Shown: positions 7,655 through 15,340, numbered from the stretch's first letter. The stretch: DNA of 34,209 nucleotides from Marivita sp965656765 (GCF_965656765.1 NZ_CBFHLV010000030.1:1-34209), one strand, 5' to 3'. Made by a program: numbers and translations. Notes: generated by a model from the letters alone, not told the origin.

Positions 7655-8227
7655 TCAGGCAGCGGAGACCGGTTCAGCCGTAGCAGAGACCGGTGCAGCC
7701 AGAGTGTCACGCATTGTCAGCATCGCATTCGGCGCAGCAAAGTATTGCGACAGTACACCAGCTTCGGCAGGTGTTGCACGCAGCAGACGTTCTACCAGCC
7801 AAAGCTCGCGCGCTTGATCGTCGGTCAGCCGCACAACATCTGTTACATCCCAGCGCGCCATGATCTGGGCCAGAACCATCGTGACCTGTTCGTCTTCCGT
7901 GACAAAGCCGGGAGCCGATTGATCCGGCAACATCAACGTGGTCAGCGTGGCCCTGATAAAGATGGGGTCAGGTGCTGTATCGCGCAGATTGTTGAACGCG
8001 GACGCCATCAAGAGCGACGCATATCCTTGCTTTTTCTGGGTCGACTCGTGGGCATTTGGGATGATCTGTGGGAAGATCGCGACAGTGGCAGCCGCAACGC
8101 TGACTGCACCGAAGAGGCCCAGCACCATAAATGCCATCGACACGGCGAATTCTTGCAACGTAATCGTGACCACACCCGGTGAGAGTGCAGCCATGGTCAA
8201 CAATAGACGTCTTTTCACACGATCCAC
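7655..8227 (-). CDS. Hypothetical membrane-anchored protein between rimM/sulfotransferase and trmD
   Basis: About 190 aa, unrecognised. Near the N-terminus are one or two hydrophobic stretches (TMAALSPGVVTITL and AVSMAFMVLGLFGAVSVAAA). The rest is a soluble, Leu/Ala-rich domain (TLMLPDQSAPGFVTEDEQV, LTDDQARELWLVERLL). There is no good ATG at the beginning; I chose GTG at 8227 with GGGGA nine bases upstream. A TTG at 8311 would add 28 residues but has no ribosome-binding site. It sits inside the translation gene block without an obvious translation role. The gene is probably real, judged by length and codon use. Confidence 0.6.
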   Translation of the reverse strand: MDRVKRRLLLTMAALSPGVVTITLQEFAVSMAFMVLGLFGAVSVAAATVAIFPQIIPNAHESTQKKQGYASLLMASAFNNLRDTAPDPIFIRATLTTLMLPDQSAPGFVTEDEQVTMVLAQIMARWDVTDVVRLTDDQARELWLVERLLRATPAEAGVLSQYFAAPNAMLTMRDTLAAPVSATAEPVSAA

Positions 8228-8337
8228 TAGCACCAGTCCCCAAACTAACTGGATTGGCCTAGCAATCAGGAATGGCAAATTGTTGCCACAAATGCGGCGC
8301 GTATGTGGCAATTTCAGTAGGGATACGCATTTGCCTG

Positions 8338-9138
8338 TTACGGCTCTAGGCGCCTTGCCATCTTGCGCACCATCCGCTTTGCTTCTTGTACGTCCTTTTC
8401 GGGCAGAGCGCTTTGATTGAGAGCCAGAAAGACGGCGTCGATTCCAAGATCGGGTTGCACGTTTTCCGGTGGCAAGACCTGCAATGTCGATTGGTCGAGG
8501 TCGTTCAATTCAAGTAACGCGAGAAGCGGATCAAGCGGTCCAAGCGGCAGGGTAGACGAGTCTTCTAACTGGTAGGATGTTACTCTTGCCGGTGTGACAT
8601 CTGTCGCCACCTCTTCGAGGATATCCTCAAGCGACCGTGCCTCATCAAATCGCCCGATATAGCTCTGAAAATCGTCTGTCAGTCGCGTGCTGCGCAGATT
8701 TTGCCACCATGTGCTGCGCAGCCATGTGTTTCGGTCGCGGGTCGAAAAGAAAAACGTCAGGTCGGTCGCGTCGCCGAACCGCAGAAACGCGGCGTCTGCC
8801 AGACATTTCATGACCAGACCCGCACTGTCGTAACACTCAAGTCCATGCCGACCTGGCATATGGCCAGACAGATCTTCCGACGACATCAGGATTGGGCGGG
8901 GATCAGCGGAATCAAGTCCTTTGAAAAAAGCGATAGCTGCCTTGGCGACCATCGCCAGCGTCTTCTCTTTTGGATCGATGGAAAACGCGCGTGCCTTGGC
9001 GGTCAGGTCTTCGAACGCATCTTTGAGAAAAACCTGCAGATGTGGATCAAGCAATGCCGCGTTCTCGCGCAACATGGACTGGACGCTTGTCGTCCCGGTT
9101 TTGTGAAAGCCTGCGTGAATGACGATCTGCGTCGTCAC
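8338..9138 (-). CDS. Sulfotransferase-like P-loop protein
   Basis: This 266-aa protein opens with IHAGFHKTGTTSVQSML (residues 6-22), the phosphosulfate-binding P-loop of the sulfotransferase family, which moves a sulfuryl group from PAPS to an acceptor. A mid-protein SSEDLSG and TFFFSTRDRNTWLRSTWWQ fit the second, 3'-phosphate-binding part. No signal peptide or membrane segment is seen, so it is cytoplasmic. The acceptor (a carbohydrate or peptide) cannot be told. It begins at GTG 9138, overlapping the TGA of rimM (GTGA), so its synthesis is tied to a 16S-maturation gene. PAPS could come from the sat/cysC fusion at the end of the window. Confidence 0.8.
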   Translation of the reverse strand: MTTQIVIHAGFHKTGTTSVQSMLRENAALLDPHLQVFLKDAFEDLTAKARAFSIDPKEKTLAMVAKAAIAFFKGLDSADPRPILMSSEDLSGHMPGRHGLECYDSAGLVMKCLADAAFLRFGDATDLTFFFSTRDRNTWLRSTWWQNLRSTRLTDDFQSYIGRFDEARSLEDILEEVATDVTPARVTSYQLEDSSTLPLGPLDPLLALLELNDLDQSTLQVLPPENVQPDLGIDAVFLALNQSALPEKDVQEAKRMVRKMARRLEP

Positions 9139-9641
9139 GAAAAAAGCCCCTCTGGCGGGTCGGCAACGATGCGGCCTTGGCCAAGATCGACCGTCGGCAC
9201 GATAGCTTTAGTGAAAGGCAGCAGCACGGTTTGCTTTTGCCCCGGCGCGCTGAGTTCCAATAAGTCGTCGGCGCCATTGTTGATCACGGCCATCACCTTG
9301 CCCAGATGCGTCCCGCCAGTATCCGTCACCTCAAGACCGATCAGGTCAGCGTGGTAAAACTCATCATCCGGCAGCGATGGCAACCTGTCACGTGGCACAT
9401 AAAGCTGTGTTCCACGCAGGGCGTCTGCATCTTCCTTGTTCGATATTCCGGATAGGCGGGCGGCGAGACCGTTTTTGATTTGGCGGGTGATCTTGATCGT
9501 AAAACTCTGCGCGCCGTCTTCGGTCTCCAAAGGCGCATAATTGGCCAGATCTTCGGGGATCGCGGTAAAACTCTTGAGGCGCACTTCCCCTCTGACCCCA
9601 AAGGCCCCGGCAATCGCTCCGACACAGACTTTTTCACTCAC
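9135..9641 (-). CDS. rimM: 16S rRNA processing protein RimM
   Basis: RimM is a two-domain (PRC-barrel) factor that binds ribosomal protein S19 and helps mature the 30S head. The 168-aa protein has the family start VCVGAIAGAFGVRGEVRLKSF, the RLSGISNKEDADALRGTQLYVPRDRLP linker, the PRC barrel (EFYHADLIGLEV), and the end AIVPTVDLGQGRIVADPPEGLF. Its 3' end overlaps the sulfotransferase start. In many bacteria rimM follows rpsP directly; here an outer-membrane protein gene and a terminator-like stem separate them. Confidence 0.96.
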   Translation of the reverse strand: MSEKVCVGAIAGAFGVRGEVRLKSFTAIPEDLANYAPLETEDGAQSFTIKITRQIKNGLAARLSGISNKEDADALRGTQLYVPRDRLPSLPDDEFYHADLIGLEVTDTGGTHLGKVMAVINNGADDLLELSAPGQKQTVLLPFTKAIVPTVDLGQGRIVADPPEGLFS

Positions 9642-9715
9642 CGTTCATACTCCCGGTCGCTTTGAACGACTGGATAGACCAGACCGGTGTGCAGAGGCAA
9701 TCGCTCGAAAGACGT

Positions 9716-10543
9716 TCAGCCGCCGATGCTGAATACGCGGGTCACGCCAAAGCGGATCCCCCACTGTTCGTCAGAGCCTTGTTCGACGATCGGGCTGTCA
9801 GCCGCATCGTCCGTGAATTTTTCCCACGTGACCGCACCTTCGAGGCCCCAGACATCGTTGATCTGGTATCTCGCACCGAACTCAATACCTGCAGATACCA
9901 TTCCCCCCTCGGGGTCATAGGCTGGCAGGGCGACGCTTGCTTCGTTTGCGGTAATGCCGAAATACGTATCGTTATAGGTGTCGTTTCCAAAGAACAGCCG
10001 CGGTCCCAGTGATAAACGTAGGCGATCGGTCGGGCGCAGAATGGCATCTGCACCAACCTCACCAACCCAGCCTTCATGTCCGCCAAAGCCGCGACGCACT
10101 TCACCGAAAGCGGCAAAATATTCGGTGCCATACCGCATTGACGCGCCCAACTCGACGGTTGCGTCAATGTCTTCAACACCGGGCAGTTCGTCAAAATCGT
10201 CTGTTTTGCGCTCTTGGATGAACCGGAACGACCCGCCAAAGGTCAGGCCCATGCTGTCAGCCCAAGGGTCAGGGTTGCCAAAGCTGCGGCCATTGCGAAG
10301 CGCGAGGTAGTTGAAGCTGAACCCCAAGTCCGGTCCGGCGCTGTATTCGTCTGAGCCAAAGTATTCGGGTGCAGATGCCACGCCGCCTCGCAAGGTGAAG
10401 ACAAGCTGCGGGCGCGGTGCGACGGTCACAGGTGCCGGGGACATCACACCAGATTTGGTTTCAGTTTGTTCGGGGCCCGCAGCATAAGCCGGAATTGCAA
10501 GAGCAAGGGCAAGGCTTGTGACGGTGGCGAGGCGCGTGATCAT
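9716..10543 (-). CDS. MipA/OmpV family outer-membrane protein
   Basis: This 275-aa protein has a signal peptide (MITRLATVTSLALALAIPAYA, about 21-22 residues). A beta-strand-rich sequence with alternating aromatic and glycine residues follows (RPQLVFTLRGGVASAPEYFGSDEYSAGPDLGF and LSLGPRLFFGNDTYNDTYFGI), ending in GVTRVFSIGG. This matches MipA/OmpV (MltA-interacting protein) porin-like barrels. Its exact role is not known in most members. The start has AGGA at a suitable distance. The gene is placed between rpsP and rimM, and two copies of ACGGTCACCG lie in its upstream region (10570-10605). Confidence 0.85.
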   Translation of the reverse strand: MITRLATVTSLALALAIPAYAAGPEQTETKSGVMSPAPVTVAPRPQLVFTLRGGVASAPEYFGSDEYSAGPDLGFSFNYLALRNGRSFGNPDPWADSMGLTFGGSFRFIQERKTDDFDELPGVEDIDATVELGASMRYGTEYFAAFGEVRRGFGGHEGWVGEVGADAILRPTDRLRLSLGPRLFFGNDTYNDTYFGITANEASVALPAYDPEGGMVSAGIEFGARYQINDVWGLEGAVTWEKFTDDAADSPIVEQGSDEQWGIRFGVTRVFSIGG

Positions 10544-10569
10544 GATATCCGGATCCTGAGATGAGTATG

Positions 10570-10605
10570 ACGGTCACCGATTGACATGGCGCGACACGGT
10601 CACCG
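10570..10605. repeat. Two ACGGTCACCG repeats upstream of mipA/ompV-like gene
   Basis: The 10-mer ACGGTCACCG occurs at 10570-10579 and 10596-10605, 26 bp start to start (about 2.5 helical turns). Its CGGTCACCG core is itself a near-palindrome, as expected for a half-site pair of a dimeric regulator. The region is 27 to 62 bases before the start codon of the outer-membrane protein gene, near a possible TTGACC -35 element on the minus strand. No known regulator can be named. Confidence 0.4.
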
Positions 10606-10724
10606 GGTCAAGCTTTCCGGTCAGATCAGGGCATTGCGCCCAAAGGCAAAGGCAACCCTAGGGCTGCATTGTGACAAAATTCAAACATTGGAAATAAGGC
10701 CGCTGTGTCGGCACATCAAAGGGT

Positions 10725-10753
10725 GCAGATGACCGGGTGGGCCGGTCATCTGC
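10725..10753 (-). terminator. Terminator-like hairpin after rpsP
   Basis: A perfect 12-bp stem, GCAGATGACCGG (10725-10736) with CCGGTCATCTGC (10742-10753), encloses a five-base loop, 15 bases past the rpsP stop. On the minus strand it is followed by ACCCTTTG rather than a clean T-run, so it could be a 3'-end-stabilising stem instead of an efficient terminator. Confidence 0.65.
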
Positions 10754-10768
10754 GAAGGCATTTCGCGC

Positions 10769-11158
10769 TTATTCCGCGGTTGCCTCTTCTGCGGCTGATG
10801 CAGCGGCGGCTTCCGCAGCGTCTGCTGCTTTTGCGGCCTTCGCTTCGGCGCGGTCTGTTGCCGCTTTGCCCGGAACGGCTTTCTTAGGGTTGTTGCGTGT
10901 TTTCTTCTCAACGACGCCAGCGGCTTCAAGGAAGCGCGACACGCGGTCTGTGGTCTGGGCGCCTTGACCGATCCAGTATTGGATGCGTTCAACGTCCATT
11001 TTCACGCGCTCTTCACTGTCTTTCGGCAGAAGCGGGTTATAGGTGCCCAGCTTTTCGATAAAGCGACCATCGCGGGGCATGCGGCTGTCGGCAGCAACGA
11101 TGCGATAGAAGGGGCGCTTTTTGGAACCGCCACGGGCGAGACGAATTTTGATAGCCAT
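10769..11158 (-). CDS. rpsP: 30S ribosomal protein S16
   Basis: This 129-aa protein begins MAIKIRLARGGSKKRPFYRIV and contains RDGRFIEKLGTYNPL, the S16 hallmark. S16 is needed early in 30S assembly. The family core is about 80-90 residues; here an extra C-terminal tail rich in Ala, Glu and Lys (KAADAAEAAAASAAEEATAE) extends it, as is usual in this group. It is the last gene of the ffh-GNAT-aroQ unit, 40 bases after aroQ, with an AGGAGAAA ribosome-binding site. Confidence 0.97.
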   Translation of the reverse strand: MAIKIRLARGGSKKRPFYRIVAADSRMPRDGRFIEKLGTYNPLLPKDSEERVKMDVERIQYWIGQGAQTTDRVSRFLEAAGVVEKKTRNNPKKAVPGKAATDRAEAKAAKAADAAEAAAASAAEEATAE

Positions 11159-11198
11159 TTGGTTTTCTCCTAGGTGTTTGTTTGGACAGGCAGGGCCG

Positions 11199-11498
11199 TC
11201 ACGATTGCTTTTGTTTGTGGTGTTGGATGACTTCCTGAATGATGAAATTCAGGAATTTCTTGGCGAACTCAGGGTCAAGGTCTGCCTGAGCCGCAAGCTC
11301 TTCGAGCCGCGCGATCTGTTTTTCTTCGCGCGCGGGGTCTGAGGGCGGGAGGTCGTGCTGAGCTTTGAGCTCCCCCACGGCCTGTGTGTGTTTGAAGCGC
11401 TCGGCCAAAGTAAACACGAGGATCGCGTCCAGCCGGTCGATGCTTTCGCGATGCCCCTTGAGCAGCTCGGCGGCACGGGTCACGGTATCAATGGTCAT
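11199..11498 (-). CDS. Chorismate mutase, AroQ (type II)
   Basis: This small all-helical enzyme of 99 aa converts chorismate to prephenate for Phe and Tyr synthesis. The family pattern ELLKGHRESIDRLDAILVFTLAERF has the active-site Arg (R17) and the conserved Arg/Asp of helix 1. VGELKAQHDLPPSDPAREEKQIARL and the end FLNFIIQEVIQHHK complete it. The ATG at 11498 is one base after the TGA of the upstream acetyltransferase. The placement between ffh and rpsP is typical for alphaproteobacteria. The longer reading frame to 12011 is an artefact running through the acetyltransferase in another frame. Confidence 0.93.
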   Translation of the reverse strand: MTIDTVTRAAELLKGHRESIDRLDAILVFTLAERFKHTQAVGELKAQHDLPPSDPAREEKQIARLEELAAQADLDPEFAKKFLNFIIQEVIQHHKQKQS

Positions 11499-11499
11499 A

Positions 11500-12102
11500 T
11501 CAGTCAATGGCCCAGCCTTTCGGTTTGAACAGAGGGTCTTGGTAATGCGCGATTTCCATGTCGATGCCGTGGGCCAACTGACCGCGCAGCGCGTCAGGGC
11601 TTGGGTGGCGATAGACAACATCACTACCGTCAACGGTGGGGGCGTCATGGTCTTTCTTCGCCCCCAAACGCTCGGCCAGTCGAATGCTGTCGAGGTTCTT
11701 GGGGTCAAGGTAGCTAACGGCTGTTTCCCAACCTTGGTCATCATAGAAATAGCGACGAACACGATGCGTCGCTTCAAGAGCGTAGCCCTTTCCAGCACGA
11801 TCCGGCCAGATGATCCACGCGATTTCGCGTTCAGGCCATTTCGCAGGCGACCATCCACCGGCCATTCCAACGGTTTCGTCGGTGTCCTTGAGGTGTACCA
11901 TCCACATACCAAAGCCGCGGATTTCCCAATGGCCAATCTCGGCGGCGTATAGCATCCACGCCTCATACGCGTTGAGTGGCCCGCCCATAAATCGTGAGCG
12001 ATAGGAGGCAAAAGTCGCTTTGAAGTCAGGGTAATCCTCGGCCTTGGGGCTGCGCAATTGCAGCCGTTTGGTTTCGAGAACCGGGATGTCGCGATGTCCC
12101 AT
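11500..12102 (-). CDS. GNAT family N-acetyltransferase (fourth in the array)
   Basis: This 200-aa protein belongs to the RimJ/RimL-like GNAT branch (Acetyltransf_3 type), which acetylates alpha-amino groups of ribosomal proteins or small amines. It has the start PVLETKRLQLRSPKAEDY, the acetyl-CoA-binding turn RAGKGYALEA, and the late YLDPKNLDSIRLAERLGA and VVYRHPSPDALRG. A C-terminal extension (IDMEIAHYQDPLFKPKGWAID) is longer than in its three neighbours. The ATG at 12102 shares its base with the TAA of the upstream copy (TAATG). Substrate unknown. It is the last of four paralogues and leads directly into aroQ. Confidence 0.88.
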   Translation of the reverse strand: MGHRDIPVLETKRLQLRSPKAEDYPDFKATFASYRSRFMGGPLNAYEAWMLYAAEIGHWEIRGFGMWMVHLKDTDETVGMAGGWSPAKWPEREIAWIIWPDRAGKGYALEATHRVRRYFYDDQGWETAVSYLDPKNLDSIRLAERLGAKKDHDAPTVDGSDVVYRHPSPDALRGQLAHGIDMEIAHYQDPLFKPKGWAID

Positions 12103-12617
12103 TACGCGGCCTCCATGTCGGTGTGGCGATATACGCATGCGGTCTTGTCGCGCAGGGTGATGTCGTCTTGGCGCACCGCACCCATACGCCGTGCCAAAGC
12201 TTGGCTCCGCATGTTGTCGGGCGCGATGTAGCTGGGCAGGCTTTGCAAGCCGAGATGCCGTGCCGCCCCATCGCGCGCCGCGCATGCGGCCTCATAGGCA
12301 ATGCCCCTGCCTTCGTATTCGGCAATGATACCGTAGCCCAGTTCGGGTTCAGGCCAATCGAACGGATGGAAGATGCCGGTGAAGCCGACATAGGTGTCGT
12401 CCTCGCGAAGCGCGATGTGCCAAAGGCCATGGCCACGCAGATGCCACTGTCCGACATTCTTTAACAGCACGCCCCACACCTCATTGCGGTCCAGCAACCC
12501 ACCATTGAAGCGGCTGCGCGGATCCTGAAAATATGTGCAGAGGGGCTCGAAATCGTCGAGTTTCGGGGCGCGCAGAACCAGACGGTCTGTTTCAATGGTC
12601 GGAACTGAAACACTCAT
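12102..12617 (-). CDS. GNAT family N-acetyltransferase (third in the array)
   Basis: 171 aa, same RimJ/RimL-like fold as its neighbours: TIETDRLVLRAPKLDDFEPL at the N-terminus, the CoA loop YEGRGIAYEA, and the end SYIAPDNMRSQALARRMGA followed by CVYRHTDMEAA. A Trp/His/Gly-rich middle (GQWHLRGHGLWHIA) corresponds to the strand region that in its neighbours reads WHWHGYGYFTI or WDLMGHGSWGI. It overlaps its upstream partner by four bases (ATGA) and shares one base with the next. Target not known. Confidence 0.88.
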   Translation of the reverse strand: MSVSVPTIETDRLVLRAPKLDDFEPLCTYFQDPRSRFNGGLLDRNEVWGVLLKNVGQWHLRGHGLWHIALREDDTYVGFTGIFHPFDWPEPELGYGIIAEYEGRGIAYEAACAARDGAARHLGLQSLPSYIAPDNMRSQALARRMGAVRQDDITLRDKTACVYRHTDMEAA

Positions 12618-13141
12618 GCCAATGCCTCCGGTCCCGGATGGCGGTAAAGCATGTCTTTACCCATATTCGGGTTCAGATAGGTCCGCTCGTAGGTTGCGCC
12701 CATGCGTTCAGCAAGACGAATGGAGCGCGTATTGCCCGGCACGATGTTCGAGGTCAGCGTGGTAAAGCCGAGGTCGTCATAGGCCCATTGGCGGGCTCGG
12801 CTGGCTGCTTCAAATGCCACGCCTTTGCCCTCAAAGCCATCAAACACGACCCAACCCACTTCGGGTTCAGGCCAGCCTTCGGGGTTCCAGATACCACTGA
12901 TACCGGCAGGTTTACCGGTCGCTTTGTCTTGGATCGTGAAGTAGCCGTAACCGTGCCAGTGCCAGTGGCCCACGTTCAACGCAAACCAGCGCCATGAGTC
13001 CGAGCGGTTCGTGTAGCCGCCAAAGCCGGCTGTGCGCGTTTCGTCCATCAGAAACGCAATCATTGCGTCCGCGTCCGCCTTCTCGGGGCCGCGAAGGATG
13101 AGGCGTTCGGTCTCCAGTGTTGGGGCGTTGGTCAGGCTCAT
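12614..13141 (-). CDS. GNAT family N-acetyltransferase (second in the array)
   Basis: 175 aa. PTLETERLILRGPEKADADAM begins the domain; the acetyl-CoA loop is FEGKGVAFEA; SNIVPGNTRSIRLAERMGA and MLYRHPGPEALA close it. It overlaps both neighbours by four bases (ATGA), so it is translationally coupled in the ffh-rpsP message. It is clearly paralogous to the other three acetyltransferases (the same ET-RL-LR-P start, G-G-A-EA loop and IRLAERMGA helix). Function and substrate are unknown. Confidence 0.88.
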   Translation of the reverse strand: MSLTNAPTLETERLILRGPEKADADAMIAFLMDETRTAGFGGYTNRSDSWRWFALNVGHWHWHGYGYFTIQDKATGKPAGISGIWNPEGWPEPEVGWVVFDGFEGKGVAFEAASRARQWAYDDLGFTTLTSNIVPGNTRSIRLAERMGATYERTYLNPNMGKDMLYRHPGPEALA

Positions 13142-13674
13142 GCATAAGCCTCTGGGTTGCCATCACTGTCGGGGCTGTGGCGGTAGACAACTGTGTCGGT
13201 TGGCGTATCGCCATCGGGAAGCGACGCGTGAGCGTCGGGCACCGCATCCAAACGTTCGGCCAGGGCGATCGAGCGCGAATTTTTTGGGTCAATATAGCTG
13301 ACCAATGTCGGATAGCTCTGCTCCCATGCCCACGCCAAGACGGACAGTGCAGCCTCGGTCGCGTAACCTTTGCCCTCTGCGGTTTCCAACAGCGTCCAAC
13401 CGATCTCGCGTTCTGGAAAATGCGGAGGCTTCATGATGCCGATCTGGCCAAGGAATGTGCCGTCCTGCGTTTCAATGCCCCACGATCCGTGTCCCATCAG
13501 ATCCCACATAGCAATTTCCGACGCGATCCAGCGCCACGCATGTTTACGTGGGATGGGGCCACCCATGTACCGGGCGCGATCCGTCTCAAACAGGTCGCAA
13601 AGCGCATCAAGGTCGCTGGCAACATGCTGCCTGAGCCGCAGACGCGGCGTGGTTATGAGGGGCGCGGTCGTCAT
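13138..13674 (-). CDS. GNAT family N-acetyltransferase (first in the array)
   Basis: 178 aa. It has the start PLITTPRLRLRQHVASDLDAL, the CoA-binding loop AEGKGYATEA, and SYIDPKNSRSIALAERLDA, ending with VVYRHSPDSDGNPEAYA. The ATG directly abuts the TAA of ffh (TAAATG) and its 3' end overlaps the next gene by four bases, so expression follows that of the SRP protein. It belongs to the same RimJ/RimL-like GNAT branch; what it acetylates cannot be told from sequence. Confidence 0.88.
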   Translation of the reverse strand: MTTAPLITTPRLRLRQHVASDLDALCDLFETDRARYMGGPIPRKHAWRWIASEIAMWDLMGHGSWGIETQDGTFLGQIGIMKPPHFPEREIGWTLLETAEGKGYATEAALSVLAWAWEQSYPTLVSYIDPKNSRSIALAERLDAVPDAHASLPDGDTPTDTVVYRHSPDSDGNPEAYA

Positions 13675-15180
13675 TTACTTTTTCTTGCCAAATCCGCTTA
13701 GACCGGGTGGCAAGCCACCCATGCCGCCGCCCAGACCTGGTAATCCACCTTTGGCACCCATTGCCTTTGCCGCCTGTTCAAGCGCTTTTGGATCCATCTG
13801 GGAGGGGTCCATACCTTCGGGCATGCCGCCTTTGCCCATCATGCCTTTCATGGCTTGTTTGAGCATCCCGCCTTTGCCCATTTTGCCCATCTTCTTCATC
13901 ATGTCGCCCATCTGGCGCTGCATCTTGAGAAGCTTGTTCAATTCGGACACTTCCATGCCCGCGCCTTTGGCGATCCGCTTTTTGCGGCTGGCTTGAAGAA
14001 TTTGTGGATTGGCGCGTTCGCGTTTGGTCATCGACTGGATAAGCGCGATCTGCTGGCGCAACATCTTGTCGTCAATCCCTGCGCCATCCATCTGTTTTTG
14101 CATCTTTTGCGCGCCGGGCATCATGGCCAGCATGCCTTCCATGCCGCCCATCTTCATCATCTGTTCCAGCTGCATCTTCAGGTCGTTCATATTGAACTGA
14201 CCCTTCTGAAAGCGCTTCATCATGCGCTCGGCCTGTTCGACCTCAAGTGTTTGTTGCGCTTTCTCAACCAGTGCAACGATGTCGCCCATGCCAAGGATAC
14301 GACCAGCGATACGGTCCGGTTCGAATGTTTCGAGCGCGTCCATCTTTTCGCCGAGGCCAACAAAGCGGATCGGCTTGCCTGTCACCGCGCGCATCGACAG
14401 GGCCGCACCGCCGCGTCCATCGCCATCCATCCGGGTGAGGACTACACCAGAAATCCCGATACGCTCATCGAAATTCTCGGCGGTATGTACGGCGTCCTGA
14501 CCTGTCAGGCCGTCGACAACCAGAAGCGTTTCGCGCGGGTTTGCAACATCTCGCACGGCTTCGACCTGTGCCATCAGTTCTTCGTCGATAGACAAGCGAC
14601 CGGCCGTGTCGAGCATGTAGACGTCATAGCCGCCAAGGCTTGCCTGTGTCTTGGCGCGCTTGGCAATGGCAACAGGGTCTTCGCCCTTGACGATAGGCAA
14701 CGTGTCGACGCCGATCTGTACACCCAGAATGGCCAACTGCTCCATCGCGGCGGGACGGTTCACGTCAAGCGATGCCATCAGTACTTTTTTGCCATCTCGC
14801 TCTTTCAAACGTTTGGCGATCTTGGCAGTTGTCGTAGTCTTACCACCACCTTGCAAACCGACCATCAGGATCGGTGCAGGCGGGTTGTCGATCTTCAGCG
14901 CGCCGGGGTCTTCGTCGCCTGTCAGAACATGCTGAAGTTCATCATGGACGATCTTGACGACCTGCTGACCGGGCGTGATCGACTTGGTGACGGCTTGCCC
15001 CGTCGCCTTTTCCTGTACGGCTTTGATAAAGTCTCTGGCAACCGGAAGCGATACGTCTGCTTCAAGAAGGGCAACGCGAACCTCGCGCAATGCGGTTTTG
15101 ACGTCGTCCTCGGACAGGGCGCCTTGTTTGGTGAGCCGATCAAAGACGCCTGACAGGCGGTCGGACAGATTTTCAAACAT
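13675..15180 (-). CDS. ffh: Signal recognition particle GTPase Ffh
   Basis: Ffh binds signal sequences of nascent membrane proteins with 4.5S RNA and docks with FtsY. The 501-aa protein has the N domain (MFENLSDRLSGVF onward, to about residue 95), the G domain with G1 GLQGGGKT (108-115), DTAGR (191-195) and TRMDGDGRGG (249-258), and the methionine-rich M domain (about 300-440). The C-terminal tail is rich in Gly, Met, Pro and Lys (GLGGGMGGLPPGLSGFGKKK) and longer than in E. coli. I chose the ATG at 15180, with AGGAGG at good distance; a start 21 codons upstream lacks both support and homology. It is first gene of the unit running through four acetyltransferases, aroQ and rpsP. Confidence 0.97.
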   Translation of the reverse strand: MFENLSDRLSGVFDRLTKQGALSEDDVKTALREVRVALLEADVSLPVARDFIKAVQEKATGQAVTKSITPGQQVVKIVHDELQHVLTGDEDPGALKIDNPPAPILMVGLQGGGKTTTTAKIAKRLKERDGKKVLMASLDVNRPAAMEQLAILGVQIGVDTLPIVKGEDPVAIAKRAKTQASLGGYDVYMLDTAGRLSIDEELMAQVEAVRDVANPRETLLVVDGLTGQDAVHTAENFDERIGISGVVLTRMDGDGRGGAALSMRAVTGKPIRFVGLGEKMDALETFEPDRIAGRILGMGDIVALVEKAQQTLEVEQAERMMKRFQKGQFNMNDLKMQLEQMMKMGGMEGMLAMMPGAQKMQKQMDGAGIDDKMLRQQIALIQSMTKRERANPQILQASRKKRIAKGAGMEVSELNKLLKMQRQMGDMMKKMGKMGKGGMLKQAMKGMMGKGGMPEGMDPSQMDPKALEQAAKAMGAKGGLPGLGGGMGGLPPGLSGFGKKK

Positions 15181-15251
15181 GGGCTCTCGCCTCCTTTGCC
15201 ACTGGTTTGGTCCAGATGTAAGGACCAGCGGCGCATATGCCAAACGTCAAA

Positions 15252-15285
15252 CGCCCCCACGGGCGTAACACGCTGGTGGGGGGCG
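15252..15285 (-). promoter_or_regulatory. Nested hairpin in the ffh leader
   Basis: CGCCCCCAC (15252-15260) pairs with GTGGGGGCG (15276-15285, with one bulged G), and an inner GCGT/ACGC stem (15263-15266 with 15270-15273) stacks inside it. It lies about 70 bases upstream of the ffh start, inside the transcript predicted from the promoter at 15341-15369. It could attenuate or stabilise the mRNA. No T-run follows it, so I do not call it a terminator. Confidence 0.45.
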
Positions 15286-15340
15286 ATCCCGGACACTGGT
15301 CCAAGGGACCGGAAAGTCAGGCTTCCCGGAGTTAGGCCGC

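Noticed and set aside
9139..9165. Terminator-like stem with T-run (GACCCGCCAGAGGGGCTTTTTTC, minus strand, seen as short G/C stem plus six T) at the end of rimM
   Set aside because: The stem is only three to four pairs with a loop of about six, and it lies inside the last codons of rimM with the next gene overlapping; too weak to terminate.
11199..12011. Single 270-codon frame joining chorismate mutase with upstream sequence
   Set aside because: The upstream 171 codons are out of frame with the acetyltransferase that occupies this DNA; the mutase starts at its own ATG at 11498.
13855..15153. 432-codon open frame antisense to ffh
   Set aside because: Its amino-acid makeup (His, Phe, Leu in runs) is a reflection of the methionine-rich M domain and G domain of ffh; no ribosome-binding site or homology.
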